DNA of 64,000 nucleotides. Source: Spongiibacteraceae bacterium (GTDB lineage Bacteria > Pseudomonadota > Gammaproteobacteria > Pseudomonadales > Dasaniaceae). Numbering within the stretch: position 1 is the stretch's first letter; every line of letters starts with the position of its first letter. The stretch lies in the NCBI GenBank assembly GCA_028280715.1, contig JANQLG010000003.1, forward strand, positions 124,001 through 188,000, given 5' to 3'. Below, in pieces: positions 32,658 through 41,117 of this stretch. Under the pieces are notes generated by a model, which did no database searches, was not told where the DNA came from, and worked only from the letters and a program-made list of their open reading frames with translations. The position numbers were made by a program, and so were the translations under genes.

Positions 32658-32701
32658 CAGGACATAAAAAAACCGGCATTTGCCGGTTTTTTTATGTCCT
32701 G
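32658..32701. terminator. Bidirectional terminator between proB and rpsT
   Basis: A perfect 20-bp inverted repeat with a 4-base loop: CAGGACATAAAAAAACCGGC, ATTT, then its complement. Seven A/T bases in each arm provide a T-run on both strands, serving the convergent genes proB and rpsT. Confidence 0.9.
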
Positions 32702-32711
32702 CATAGAACAA

Positions 32712-32978
32712 TTAAGCAGCCAGCGCTTTTACCTGGGCGTTTAAACGGCTTTTATGACGAGCAGCTTTGTTCTTGTGGATAATGCCTTTGTCAGCCATGC
32801 GGTCGATAACAGGAACCGCAGCAGAAAGTGCCTGCTTGGCACCTTCAGCATCGCCAGCTTTGATAGCGGCAACCACTTTCTTAATAGACGTGCGTACAAC
32901 AGAACGCAGACTGGCGTTGTGTTGGCGGCGTTTTTCCGCCTGACGGGCGCGCTTTTTGGCTTGTGGAGAGTTCGCCAT
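32712..32978 (-). CDS. rpsT: 30S ribosomal protein S20
   Basis: An 88-residue basic protein beginning [19 protein letters not shown], the standard S20 start, so the ATG at 32978 is used rather than an upstream in-frame codon at 33029. It binds 16S rRNA. It has a strong promoter and a leader with a perfect hairpin, which could take part in the autogenous control known for S20 in Escherichia (inference). Confidence 0.97.
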   Translation of the reverse strand: MANSPQAKKRARQAEKRRQHNASLRSVVRTSIKKVVAAIKAGDAEGAKQALSAAVPVIDRMADKGIIHKNKAARHKSRLNAQVKALAA

Positions 32979-33023
32979 TATTTCAAATCCTAAGTAAATC
33001 GGTTTTTTTTGGATCTCAACAGG

Positions 33024-33038
33024 CAGCAAATTTTGCTG
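33024..33038 (-). promoter_or_regulatory. Leader hairpin upstream of rpsT
   Basis: CAGCAAA and TTTGCTG flank a single central T, giving a perfect 7-bp dyad in the rpsT leader, 46 bases before the start codon. With a one-base centre it is more likely a DNA dyad or a slightly shorter RNA hairpin. Confidence 0.4.
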
Positions 33039-33065
33039 GGTGAGGCCGAAAATTTAAGAGGCGGG

Positions 33066-33094
33066 ATTATTCCTTGTTCAGTAGTTGCTGTCAA
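33066..33094 (-). promoter_or_regulatory. sigma70 promoter of rpsT
   Basis: On the minus strand a perfect -35 TTGACA is followed after 17 bases by AATAAT, then a GC-rich discriminator CCCGCC. The GC-rich discriminator is typical of growth-rate-regulated ribosomal promoters. Confidence 0.7.
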
Positions 33095-33163
33095 CCACTA
33101 AACCAGCAAATCAGCGGGATAATTAGCTAGGGAAAACCGGGTCTTGGTGCTTTGTAGTTGGTG

Positions 33164-33565
33164 TTAGTGGTTAAAAAATTGCCAGAGACTAAGACCCCAA
33201 ACCAATCCGAAGGTAACCAGTGTCAGGAACACACCAGCAGATCCAATATCCTTCGCCTGGCCTGATAGTGGGTGCATTTCCTTACTGACCCGGTCGACGA
33301 TTGCTTCCAAAGCCGAATTAAATAATTCAGCTAGTAATACCAATACACAACTGAAAATCAGCAGTAGTTGGTGATTGAGATCTTGGCCAACCCAGAAGCT
33401 GAGTGGGATAAAAATTGCACAAAGCCTGGCTTCCATGCGGAAAGCTTCTTCGTGTTTCCAGGTAGCTTTAAAGCCGGCTATGGAATATCCGGTGGCGGCA
33501 ATTAAACGTGACAAGCCCGTCTTGCCTGGTTTATTCAGTTCATAGTTGGGTTCGTTGTTGCTCAT
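33164..33565 (-). CDS. dgkA: Diacylglycerol kinase DgkA
   Basis: A small trimeric inner-membrane kinase that recycles diacylglycerol. The 133 residues include an amphipathic N-terminal helix with AFRMEARL, three membrane helices and the catalytic ELFNSALEAIVDRVS segment with AKDIGSAGVFLT. It stands alone after rpsT on the minus strand with a gap of 134 bases. Confidence 0.94.
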   Translation of the reverse strand: MSNNEPNYELNKPGKTGLSRLIAATGYSIAGFKATWKHEEAFRMEARLCAIFIPLSFWVGQDLNHQLLLIFSCVLVLLAELFNSALEAIVDRVSKEMHPLSGQAKDIGSAGVFLTLVTFGLVWGLSLWQFFNH

Positions 33566-33670
33566 ATCATTCGGTGATTGCGTGATGATGAGTAAGGATT
33601 ATATCCATAGTCTATTTGCATAACAGCGTATGTTAAGAAAGGTTTAGGTAAATATTGCAGAGGTAGCAGC

Positions 33671-33877
33671 CTAACGGTCTCTTTGTTTCCGTTTCGTGCG
33701 CGGTTGATTTTTTAGTGAGTTGTTGAAGGTTTGTTGCATATAAGTAGTAAAGGAAAAAGCTGCCTGCTTGCTTTCTTCATTATCAGTATCAATAGGGTTT
33801 CCTTCACTGGCAACATGGTTGTTGGCTTGAAAATTGTCGAAATGAATAGAGTGTACTGTTGGTGAGGGATATTCCAT
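33671..33877 (-). CDS. Small hypothetical protein, 68 residues
   Basis: I do not recognise this gene. It is hydrophilic, without signal peptide, and ends in a basic tail (LKNQPRTKRKQRDR). The ATG at 33877 is chosen because GGAG lies five bases upstream of it; the frame stays open further upstream with only a TTG (33949) as an alternative. It may be the last member of a three-gene run with the next two entries, which share its strand. Confidence 0.4.
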   Translation of the reverse strand: MEYPSPTVHSIHFDNFQANNHVASEGNPIDTDNEESKQAAFSFTTYMQQTFNNSLKNQPRTKRKQRDR

Positions 33878-33968
33878 CTTAGCTCCAGCGTAATAGTAAC
33901 CGCTGCTGTTGGTTAGCTCATGGTTTACCAGTTTAGTTGATGTCGACAAATTTTGCTTGGTGGCTGGC

Positions 33969-34265
33969 TTAGATGTCAGATTGTTCGCAGGCTTTTAGTG
34001 CTGCTTTTATTTGTCGTTGGTGGCAGTTTTCGGCTGAGTGGTTGCCAACACACCATTGAGTGCGTTGGTTCCAGGCCGTGATGGGCTGCTTTTCTCCACT
34101 AGTGCATTTGACGCTATAAATAGCAAATTCTTCACCAGCTTCAGTGCTTCCTTCAGATTCAAATGTGATGCTAGTGGGTTTTGCTGCGTAGGTGCTGATT
34201 GATAAGAAAGCCGAAGTTAAGAGAACTAAGGTAGCGGACGCACAAGTGGATCTGAAGGTTTTCAT
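33969..34265 (-). CDS. Small secreted cysteine-containing protein of unknown function
   Basis: A 98-residue protein with a clear Sec signal peptide (MKTFRSTCASATLVLLTSAF, cleavage probably after TYA-A). The mature part has four cysteines in the order KCTSG, QWCVG, ENCHQ and KACEQ, which could form two disulfides in the periplasm. No family is recognised. It follows the small membrane protein gene by 18 bases, so the two are probably co-transcribed. Confidence 0.6.
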   Translation of the reverse strand: MKTFRSTCASATLVLLTSAFLSISTYAAKPTSITFESEGSTEAGEEFAIYSVKCTSGEKQPITAWNQRTQWCVGNHSAENCHQRQIKAALKACEQSDI

Positions 34266-34283
34266 TAGCTATGCAAACGGCGA

Positions 34284-34511
34284 TTAACCCAAGCCTGCAA
34301 AAACTAAAATACAACCGGCGATTGCCAGTAAAATAGACTCCCACGCGACATCCAATCTAAATAGCCCATAAAAGTATGAAAAGGGTGGCAAGATGACAGT
34401 GCATAGCCCCCAGGCAAAATCTTCTTTAGAGCTGTTGATTAAAAGAACGATCCAGCTGACTAACAACAAAATCGCGCCAAAAGTGGTAAATGTGGCTGAT
34501 ATATAGTCCAT
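34284..34511 (-). CDS. Small inner-membrane protein, 75 residues
   Basis: Predicted to have two to three hydrophobic helices (TTFGAILLLVSWIVLLI, WGLCTVILPPFSYFYGLF, ILLAIAGCILVFAGL). GGAG precedes the ATG at a good distance. The family is not recognised. It is the first gene of the small minus-strand run and is divergent from the ECF sigma gene across 345 bases. Confidence 0.6.
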   Translation of the reverse strand: MDYISATFTTFGAILLLVSWIVLLINSSKEDFAWGLCTVILPPFSYFYGLFRLDVAWESILLAIAGCILVFAGLG

Positions 34512-34856
34512 GAAATTTCTCCGGATATTGATTTTTTTGCCATGTTAACACGCGACTGAACTGGCTGCGATGACAATATATCTCTCAGTCATAACAGAGT
34601 ATGGCATGAATAATGGACGTTAGGTCATACCATACTTGGTCAATTGTTGAAGATAATCAGAAAACTGTTAACTGTTGGCTTTTTCGTAATTAGTAAAGTT
34701 AAGCTGATTAATATTATAATTTGGCGCTATAAACCTATAAAGAGATTCTGGATTGCTTTGATGTCCTAGTCCTAAGTGATCAAAGTGATCAGAGTTTTTT
34801 CAGGTGAGATGTGACAAGACACTAAACTCCCTCATAGTCACTTTTAACCAGTTGCA
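34512..34856. other. Divergent intergenic region upstream of the ECF sigma gene, with a tandem repeat
   Basis: This 345-base stretch has no ORF of note. It contains a perfect tandem repeat AAGTGATCA-AAGTGATCA at 34774-34791 (66 bases before the sigma gene), each copy holding a TGATCA palindrome, and an inverted repeat GTATGG / CCATAC at about 34599-34634. Either could be an operator for the locus that follows. Confidence 0.45.
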
Positions 34857-35426
34857 ATGGAAAACAATAAAAATTATAGCCCGATAGAAAAAGCATATTT
34901 ACGCTATCAGACGTCCATAAAACGTGTGATTGGGCGTATCGTCGGCTCATCAGATGATGTTGAGGACATTGCCCAAAAGTCATTTCTAAAAGCTGTGATA
35001 GCGGAAAAGAAAGGCCATATTGAAGATCCTAAGGCTTATCTATTTGGTGCAGCACGGAATACTGCCTACACTGAAGTGACGAAAAAATCGTCGCAACTAC
35101 TAAAATATGTAGAGGATTTAACCGACTTACCGGTCATAACAGATGTATCTGCTGAAGATAGAATCATTAGTAATGAGCAATACGCTTTATTCTGTGAAGC
35201 TATTGCCGAATTGCCACTTCAGTGCCGAACTGTATTCTTGATGTGTAAAGTATATGGTAAATCGCATAAGGAAGTGTCAGCTGAATTGGATATCGCTGTC
35301 AGTACTATTGAAAAACATGTTGCCGCTGGTCTTGCTCGCTGCATGACTTACATAAAATCTAAAAACTCAGAGAATCAGTTTGCCAGTGCCCAGTATCGGT
35401 CAAACCAGAAGAGACGAGAGAAATAA
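34857..35426 (+). CDS. FecI-like ECF RNA polymerase sigma factor
   Basis: A 189-residue ECF sigma factor. Region 2 (about 12-75) contains VEDIAQKSFLKAV and DPKAYLFGAARNTAY; region 4 (about 115-170) contains LPLQCRTVFLMCKVYGKSHKEVSAEL and a helix-turn-helix with ISTIEKHV-like AVSTIEKHVAAGL. It is followed after three bases by an anti-sigma FecR gene. By analogy with Fec and with carbohydrate loci of Xanthomonas and Bacteroidetes, it should switch on the downstream receptor genes when the outer-membrane signal arrives. No strong Shine-Dalgarno site precedes the ATG, so expression may be low. Confidence 0.9.
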   Translation: MENNKNYSPIEKAYLRYQTSIKRVIGRIVGSSDDVEDIAQKSFLKAVIAEKKGHIEDPKAYLFGAARNTAYTEVTKKSSQLLKYVEDLTDLPVITDVSAEDRIISNEQYALFCEAIAELPLQCRTVFLMCKVYGKSHKEVSAELDIAVSTIEKHVAAGLARCMTYIKSKNSENQFASAQYRSNQKRREK

Positions 35427-35429
35427 TAC

Positions 35430-36470
35430 ATGGATCAAACCTTAGAACCATGTCAATTGGATATTGAGGCTGCCGAGTGGATTGCCAGGCTTAGTGGTGG
35501 CCCACTGACTGCCGACCAGAAGCAGGAGTTAAATGATTGGTGTAATAAAAGCCTTGCGCATAAAGAGGCTCTGCACAGTGCAGCACAGCTATGGGCAGAC
35601 ATGGATGCTTTAACCTCATTGCCAGATTATCTTCCTGCCGCAGCACCATCGTCTTCAGTGCGTAGAGAAAAAGTTCGTTCTTTTAACTTTGGTGCAGCGT
35701 ACTTGTCTGCTGCAGCTGTTTTAATTGTGTTAGTAATAGGCTGGTCGAGTTTTTTTGCGCAAGACACTCAAAATATACAGTTGTATGAAACGGCCATCGG
35801 TGAGCAAAAAACAGTTACTTTGTCAGATCAGTCGATTGCAACACTGAATACAAACTCAATACTGGAAGTAGACTATCAAGCTGGTGAGCGTCGAATAAAG
35901 CTTATCAAGGGCGAAGTGCTTTTTGATGTGGCTAAAGATCCGCTTAAACCGTTTGTGGTTTATGCCGGAGGCAATTATGTAAGGGCGTTAGGAACTAAGT
36001 TCGCGGTTCGTTTTTTGGAAAATGGTACAGAAAATGTCGAAGTGCTTGTTACTGAAGGGACGGTGGCTGTTGCAAAAACCGATAGTTCCAAATCATCAAC
36101 GCAGAACGATCCAGTTAAAACTATCCTCACACATAACCAATCAGTGATTACACGAGAAGATAGTACCGAGCCTTCGGTTACTGAATCAGATCCCGGTGAA
36201 ATGGAAAGGCGTTTATCATGGGCAACTGGCATCCTTCATTTTGACGGTGAGTCACTCGAAGAAGTCGTTAGTGAAATTAGTCGATATACGGCTTACTCCG
36301 TGACAATTGAAGCTGAAGATTTGCGCAACATACCCATCGGTGGCCGTTTTCGTATCGGAGAAACCGACGCCCTTTTTGAGATTCTACAGGAGGGCTTTGG
36401 AGCGGAAGTTGTTCGTCACGCTAGCGGAAAAATATCAATATACAAGTCGGAACAAAGTGGAACTCTCTGA
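35430..36470 (+). CDS. FecR-family anti-sigma factor/signal transducer
   Basis: A 346-residue single-pass membrane protein. The cytoplasmic N-terminal DUF4880-type anti-sigma domain (about 5-55, AAEWIARLSGGPLTADQ) precedes a transmembrane helix at about 90-108, the periplasmic FecR domain (about 115-225, LSDQSIATLNTNS and KGEVLFDVAKD) and a C-terminal STN-like/DUF4974 domain (about 265-340, GILHFDGESLEEVVSEISRY). It should hold the sigma factor until a receptor with an STN domain contacts its periplasmic part. The adjacent receptor at 37546 has such a domain. Confidence 0.9.
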   Translation: MDQTLEPCQLDIEAAEWIARLSGGPLTADQKQELNDWCNKSLAHKEALHSAAQLWADMDALTSLPDYLPAAAPSSSVRREKVRSFNFGAAYLSAAAVLIVLVIGWSSFFAQDTQNIQLYETAIGEQKTVTLSDQSIATLNTNSILEVDYQAGERRIKLIKGEVLFDVAKDPLKPFVVYAGGNYVRALGTKFAVRFLENGTENVEVLVTEGTVAVAKTDSSKSSTQNDPVKTILTHNQSVITREDSTEPSVTESDPGEMERRLSWATGILHFDGESLEEVVSEISRYTAYSVTIEAEDLRNIPIGGRFRIGETDALFEILQEGFGAEVVRHASGKISIYKSEQSGTL

Positions 36471-36546
36471 TTTAGTCACCTCTTGGCTGTTGAAAAACTG
36501 ATTAAATAATTTTTCAAAATAAGTTGGAAAATCTGTGTAAATAGCT

Positions 36547-37383
36547 TTACAGATCCTTTTGATAGACTCTCACATAGTCGATCTCATAACGACTTGGATA
36601 AGTTGCTTTATTAGGATCTCCGCCTTTATCGCCACCTATTGCTAAATTGATTAATAAATAATGAGGTTGCTTGAAGGGATTGCTAGGCCAATTTCCAGGC
36701 GGATTAATAGTTTCACTGAGTAGTGTGGTATTGAGCAACTTATTATCCACATAAAGTCGAATAGCGGTTGCATCCCAGTCCATGCGCCAGATATGGAACT
36801 GCTGATCCCAGTTTTCATCTCCCAGTTCAGCTAAAGGTATTCGTGCACTATCCCAAATAGGACCATCACCCCAAGCTACATTAGCTAAAATCATACCCTG
36901 GTAATATTCCATTAAATCTATTTCTCCTCCCTTTGGCCATTGTCCCTGTTCTCCCAGGAACCAAATAGCGGGCCAAAGTCCGTCTTCAGCGGTTATTTTG
37001 GCGCGTATTTCGAAACGGCCATATTGCCAAGAAAACTTGTCTTTGGTCAGTAAACTGGAAGAGGTGATTTGAATATTTTTTCGTTGTTTTCTCCAGTCGT
37101 TGCTGGATGCTACATAATTTGGATTGGGTTTAACTTCTCGCTTCGCTTCAATAATTAATTTGCCGTTTTCAACAAATGCATTTTCTGGTTGATACCATTG
37201 TATTTCTCGATTGCGACGAAATCCCTCTTCAAAGCCCCAGTTAGCTGGATTTGGCGTCCCATCCTGATCGAATTCATCAGCCCACACTAGCCGGTAATCT
37301 TCATCGCTAATGTCGCTATCAATGCCTATGCAGCCAGTTGTTCCTAATATTAAGAGTAGAAAATAGTTAGCAATATTCTTCAT
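36547..37383 (-). CDS. GH16 family beta-glucanase lipoprotein (laminarinase-like)
   Basis: A 278-residue glycoside hydrolase family 16 enzyme. A lipoprotein signal ends in LGTTGC with Cys18; Ile follows, not Asp, so sorting to the outer membrane is expected. The GH16 catalytic signature EIDLME places the nucleophile at Glu154, Asp156 and the acid/base at Glu159. The upstream GLWPAIWFLG segment is typical of endo-beta-1,3-glucanases (laminarinases). It is divergent from the first TonB-dependent receptor across 162 bases and would cut beta-1,3-glucan at the cell surface (inference from family). Confidence 0.92.
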   Translation of the reverse strand: MKNIANYFLLLILGTTGCIGIDSDISDEDYRLVWADEFDQDGTPNPANWGFEEGFRRNREIQWYQPENAFVENGKLIIEAKREVKPNPNYVASSNDWRKQRKNIQITSSSLLTKDKFSWQYGRFEIRAKITAEDGLWPAIWFLGEQGQWPKGGEIDLMEYYQGMILANVAWGDGPIWDSARIPLAELGDENWDQQFHIWRMDWDATAIRLYVDNKLLNTTLLSETINPPGNWPSNPFKQPHYLLINLAIGGDKGGDPNKATYPSRYEIDYVRVYQKDL

Positions 37384-37545
37384 TCTGATAAGAGTAATCG
37401 CTTGTTCAGTTATTGTTATTGGTTATGTGTGTTCAATAATGGGCGAATTGCATAATTATTACGAAACAGCCTATATATCTTGAGGTGTCTATAAGTAATA
37501 TTTATAATACAAGATGATGCCGGTATCAAGGAGGCAGGCTGGAAT

Positions 37546-40500
37546 GTGATGCTGTCCGTGACAAGCCCTATAACAATAAATAAGGGATTTTTAGCGGTTA
37601 GAACAAGCTTAAGAAAACCAACATTAGCGCTGAGCTGTTCTAAAGCTTTATGCGGGCTGGTGTTTTGCCTTTTTTTCAATTCAGTTTTAGCTAACCAAAT
37701 TACCTATCAATTCGCTTTGGAGCCTGATGCTGCTGGTATTGTTGTCAAAAATATTGCGACACAGACTGATACCCTAGTTTTATTCCCTACCAAAGAACTC
37801 CACTCAATTCGTTCTCACGCAGTTAATGGTGAATATACAACGCTGCAAGCATTGCAAATTGCATTGCAAGGAACTGGGCTTACCGTTAAGCAATTAAAAA
37901 GCGGCGCGATCACAATTCGGTTGTCCAAGCGTCAGGAGCAAAACAGGAAAGGCTTATTGGGTTTTTTAAGTGGTTTGTTTTCAAATAACAAGGAGATTGA
38001 GCAAACATCGGACCGTCAAGTTCGCTATGAAGAAGTGATCGTGGAAGGTGTTCGTGACAGTTTGGTTCAAGCCTTGAATAGAAAGCGTTATTCATCTCAC
38101 ATTATTGATTCGATTTCTGCCGAAGATATTGGTCAATTCCCTGATACCAATGTTGCTGAAACGTTACAGCGTATCAATGGCATACAGATGGCGAGAAATG
38201 TAAATACCGGCGAAGGTACATCAGTTCAAATAAGAGGTCTTTCCGATAATAACATTGAAATAAATGGTGAGGTTTTTGTCGGCCCTGGAGGAGAAAACCG
38301 AGATATTAATTTACAGAACATTCCGTCGGAAATGTTTAGTGCGATTGTAGTCAATAAAACTGCATCGGCGGATAAAGTGGAGGGAGCCAACGGTGGCTCA
38401 GTGAGCTTGATTAAACAGGCTCCATTACAAATGAAAAAAGATGTTTTTGGTGTCCTCACTATGAAGGGAAATTACACCGACACGATTGGTGACATCGATA
38501 AGGAGTTTTTTGGTAGCTATGGCAGAAAATATAATACAGCGATTGGAGAAATTGGGTGTTCGGTCAGTGTCGGAATTAAAAATGTTAATACGCGCTCTGA
38601 GCAGTTAGACACTACTTGGCAACAAATGAATAGCTCCGGATTAGGTGGAAAGCGCACTGCAGCTACACCAAATTATCAAATTGATATCAATGGTGATGGT
38701 GTGACTGATATTAATGATAGGTATTTCGTACCTAAAAGTTTTACCTTAAAAGTTGATGAGACGTTATCAGAAAGAAACAGTTTTGGTGCCAGTGTACAGT
38801 GGAGGCCAGCGTCAAACACTGATATTTTACTGGATGTGAATTATTTTTTGAATGAAACCATTTGGCATCAAGGTATTGTCAATATTCCGACTAATGACCG
38901 TGCACATACTGGTGAGGACAATTCAAAAAATTATACTGTTACCGGTAATGTTCTGACAAAAGGGCGTTTAGAAAATATTGTAGCCAGAGTCGGTGCTGCA
39001 CCTGGAGAGGGAATTCGAGACAATACCACGCTGACATGGTTTTTATCAGCTAATCACCAAATCAATAGCTGGAGGTATTCGGCAACCATTAATTCCTCCC
39101 GAGGAAAGCAAGATGAAAAACGGGGTCAAATCAATTATGGCTACGATTGGGATAATGATGGCCAGTTTAACGCGAATGATTTTCAGATGGCGTTGGAGTG
39201 GGATTATGCCAATAGTGCAAGTGTGCCTAATTTAGTTGTTTATGGCCCTGATCAAAATGTATTGGATTTTAATCGAATTGATCATCCTAATATGCGTGTA
39301 TTTCAAGCAAATAGAATTATGCGTTCCAGGGATAACCAAAGTGATAGTTTAAAAATTGATATTGAGAAAATTTTAAACCATTCCTTTTTTGAAAATATTA
39401 AAGTTGGCTATCGTTTTAGTGATACACATTTTTCACAAAAATTCTGGGAGCATGTTTATCAAGCACGTTATGAAAGAAATAATGTCGTGGTGAATAGATT
39501 TGGTGCGCGAGTCCCAGTAACACATCCCAGTGGTGAGCAATGTATTACTGAATCTCCCTTTGGTGAAATTTTAACTGACTATAAAGGTGATCTTTTCCCA
39601 AAAGAATGGGCAACCTCGCGTTGTGGATTCGATACCATTACACAATTATATCGATTGCATCCAATAGATAGCCTAAGAGCTAATGGTGTGCCTCGGTACG
39701 GTAATCAAAATAATGGATATGCTATTTCCGAAACCACTGATGCGCTATACCTTACCACTGATTTTTCTGGTTATGTTGGTAAGGTAGATTTTTTTGGCAA
39801 TATCGGTGGGCGTTATGTTCATACTGATACGATATCGGCAGGCCATTTCACTGAAAATATTTTTAATGATAAAGATGCCTGTATTGAGTCGGGTGGAATG
39901 GATTCGGTCAGTTGTGCAATACAATCCCGAAAAAATACACCGGTGAAATTCAAAGGCGGTTATAGTAATTTTTTACCTAGCCTAAGTTTAAATATTGCTG
40001 TCACTCCTAGTATGTACCTTCGCTTCGGTGCATCAAAAACAATATCTCGGCCTTCATTATTTGCTATCAGACCGGCGGTGGCCGTCAATTTTATTGATCA
40101 GACCTTAAGTAGAGGTAATCCTGGTTTAAAACCACTGGAATCTAATAACTGGGATGTTTCCTATGAATGGTACTTTAACGATGAAAGTGTGTTTGCTGTG
40201 GCATTGTTTGGAAAGTCAGTAAAAAATGTGATTTCGACTATAGAGGTCAGTGATTATTTATTTAGTCCGGAACAGGGTGGCGATGGACGACTATATACAT
40301 TAACGACCAAAGCCAATGATGATGGTAGGTCTGTGATTTTAGGCCATGAATTAACGTTTCAACATACCTTTAGCTACTTACCCTCAATATTTAAATATAC
40401 TGGCATTCACCTAAATTACACGCATATTGACGAAGACTCTGCCAGTTCGAGTCGGCTCAATTTAGCTGGGTCACCTCTGCCGAGAAATCGGTTATCAGAG

Positions 40501-40944
40501 AATAGCTTTAATATCACCGGTTTTTATGATGACGGAAAGTTCAGTGCCCGCCTTAGTTACAATTGGCGAGATGAAATGCTGGTCAATACAGTAGCTGTCA
40601 CAGACCGATATATGCAATGTGATAAGGATGGCAATGGTGTAGTCGGTAATAATGATAATGGTGAGTGGGGCTGTGATATCGGTAAATTTCCCCTCAATGC
40701 TCCTGTAGATCCATTAGCGTATCAACAAGGAGTCCAACCCCGTTATGCCGCTAGAATACGTGAAGCGCGAGGGCAATTGGATTTATCTCTGGCTTACAAA
40801 ATCACTCCGGCACTAAAACTCACTTTCTCGGGAGTTAATTTAAATGAATCTGCTGTTGAAGAATATTTAGATACTCCTGTAATGCCAGTTAAGTTATCCA
40901 GTTATGGCGCCAGGTATACTGCGGGCCTTAGCTATAAATTCTGA
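37546..40944 (+). CDS. TonB-dependent receptor with N-terminal STN signalling domain
   Basis: An outer-membrane receptor/transducer of 1132 residues. After a long signal peptide (cleavage near LAN-Q, about residue 50) comes an STN domain (about 52-125), then a VIVEGVRDSL TonB-box-like segment, the plug (DSISAEDIGQFPDTNVAETLQRI at about 186-208) and a large beta-barrel ending in YSKF-like SYKF. This type belongs to the Xanthomonas/Caulobacter carbohydrate-receptor group. Three EF-hand-like loops occur at residues 380-391, 534-545 and 1026-1037. AAGGAGG lies at 37528-37534, rather far from the GTG start (an ATG follows directly). The STN domain should signal to the FecR upstream. Confidence 0.92.
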   Translation: MMLSVTSPITINKGFLAVRTSLRKPTLALSCSKALCGLVFCLFFNSVLANQITYQFALEPDAAGIVVKNIATQTDTLVLFPTKELHSIRSHAVNGEYTTLQALQIALQGTGLTVKQLKSGAITIRLSKRQEQNRKGLLGFLSGLFSNNKEIEQTSDRQVRYEEVIVEGVRDSLVQALNRKRYSSHIIDSISAEDIGQFPDTNVAETLQRINGIQMARNVNTGEGTSVQIRGLSDNNIEINGEVFVGPGGENRDINLQNIPSEMFSAIVVNKTASADKVEGANGGSVSLIKQAPLQMKKDVFGVLTMKGNYTDTIGDIDKEFFGSYGRKYNTAIGEIGCSVSVGIKNVNTRSEQLDTTWQQMNSSGLGGKRTAATPNYQIDINGDGVTDINDRYFVPKSFTLKVDETLSERNSFGASVQWRPASNTDILLDVNYFLNETIWHQGIVNIPTNDRAHTGEDNSKNYTVTGNVLTKGRLENIVARVGAAPGEGIRDNTTLTWFLSANHQINSWRYSATINSSRGKQDEKRGQINYGYDWDNDGQFNANDFQMALEWDYANSASVPNLVVYGPDQNVLDFNRIDHPNMRVFQANRIMRSRDNQSDSLKIDIEKILNHSFFENIKVGYRFSDTHFSQKFWEHVYQARYERNNVVVNRFGARVPVTHPSGEQCITESPFGEILTDYKGDLFPKEWATSRCGFDTITQLYRLHPIDSLRANGVPRYGNQNNGYAISETTDALYLTTDFSGYVGKVDFFGNIGGRYVHTDTISAGHFTENIFNDKDACIESGGMDSVSCAIQSRKNTPVKFKGGYSNFLPSLSLNIAVTPSMYLRFGASKTISRPSLFAIRPAVAVNFIDQTLSRGNPGLKPLESNNWDVSYEWYFNDESVFAVALFGKSVKNVISTIEVSDYLFSPEQGGDGRLYTLTTKANDDGRSVILGHELTFQHTFSYLPSIFKYTGIHLNYTHIDEDSASSSRLNLAGSPLPRNRLSENSFNITGFYDDGKFSARLSYNWRDEMLVNTVAVTDRYMQCDKDGNGVVGNNDNGEWGCDIGKFPLNAPVDPLAYQQGVQPRYAARIREARGQLDLSLAYKITPALKLTFSGVNLNESAVEEYLDTPVMPVKLSSYGARYTAGLSYKF

Positions 40945-41117
40945 TCCTTATCATCACTTCATCATCACCTCCTTTGATGTCAGTTCCACAACCAAAATAA
41001 AAAAATTAAAAAAAGTATGGAGGATATTTTCTCCTCAGCGGTCTCCTGTAATTACAAAAACTATATTTATATTATAAATATTACCTTTTAAAAATATAAA
41101 AATAAGGGGAACAGAGC

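Noticed and set aside
34857..36470. Sigma/FecR pair as a ferric citrate or siderophore system
   Set aside because: The neighbours are glycoside hydrolases and very large receptors of the Xanthomonas/Caulobacter carbohydrate type; no siderophore or iron transport gene is present and I saw no Fur box.
37910..38095. Minus-strand ORF inside the first receptor
   Set aside because: Shadow of the receptor gene; no independent support.
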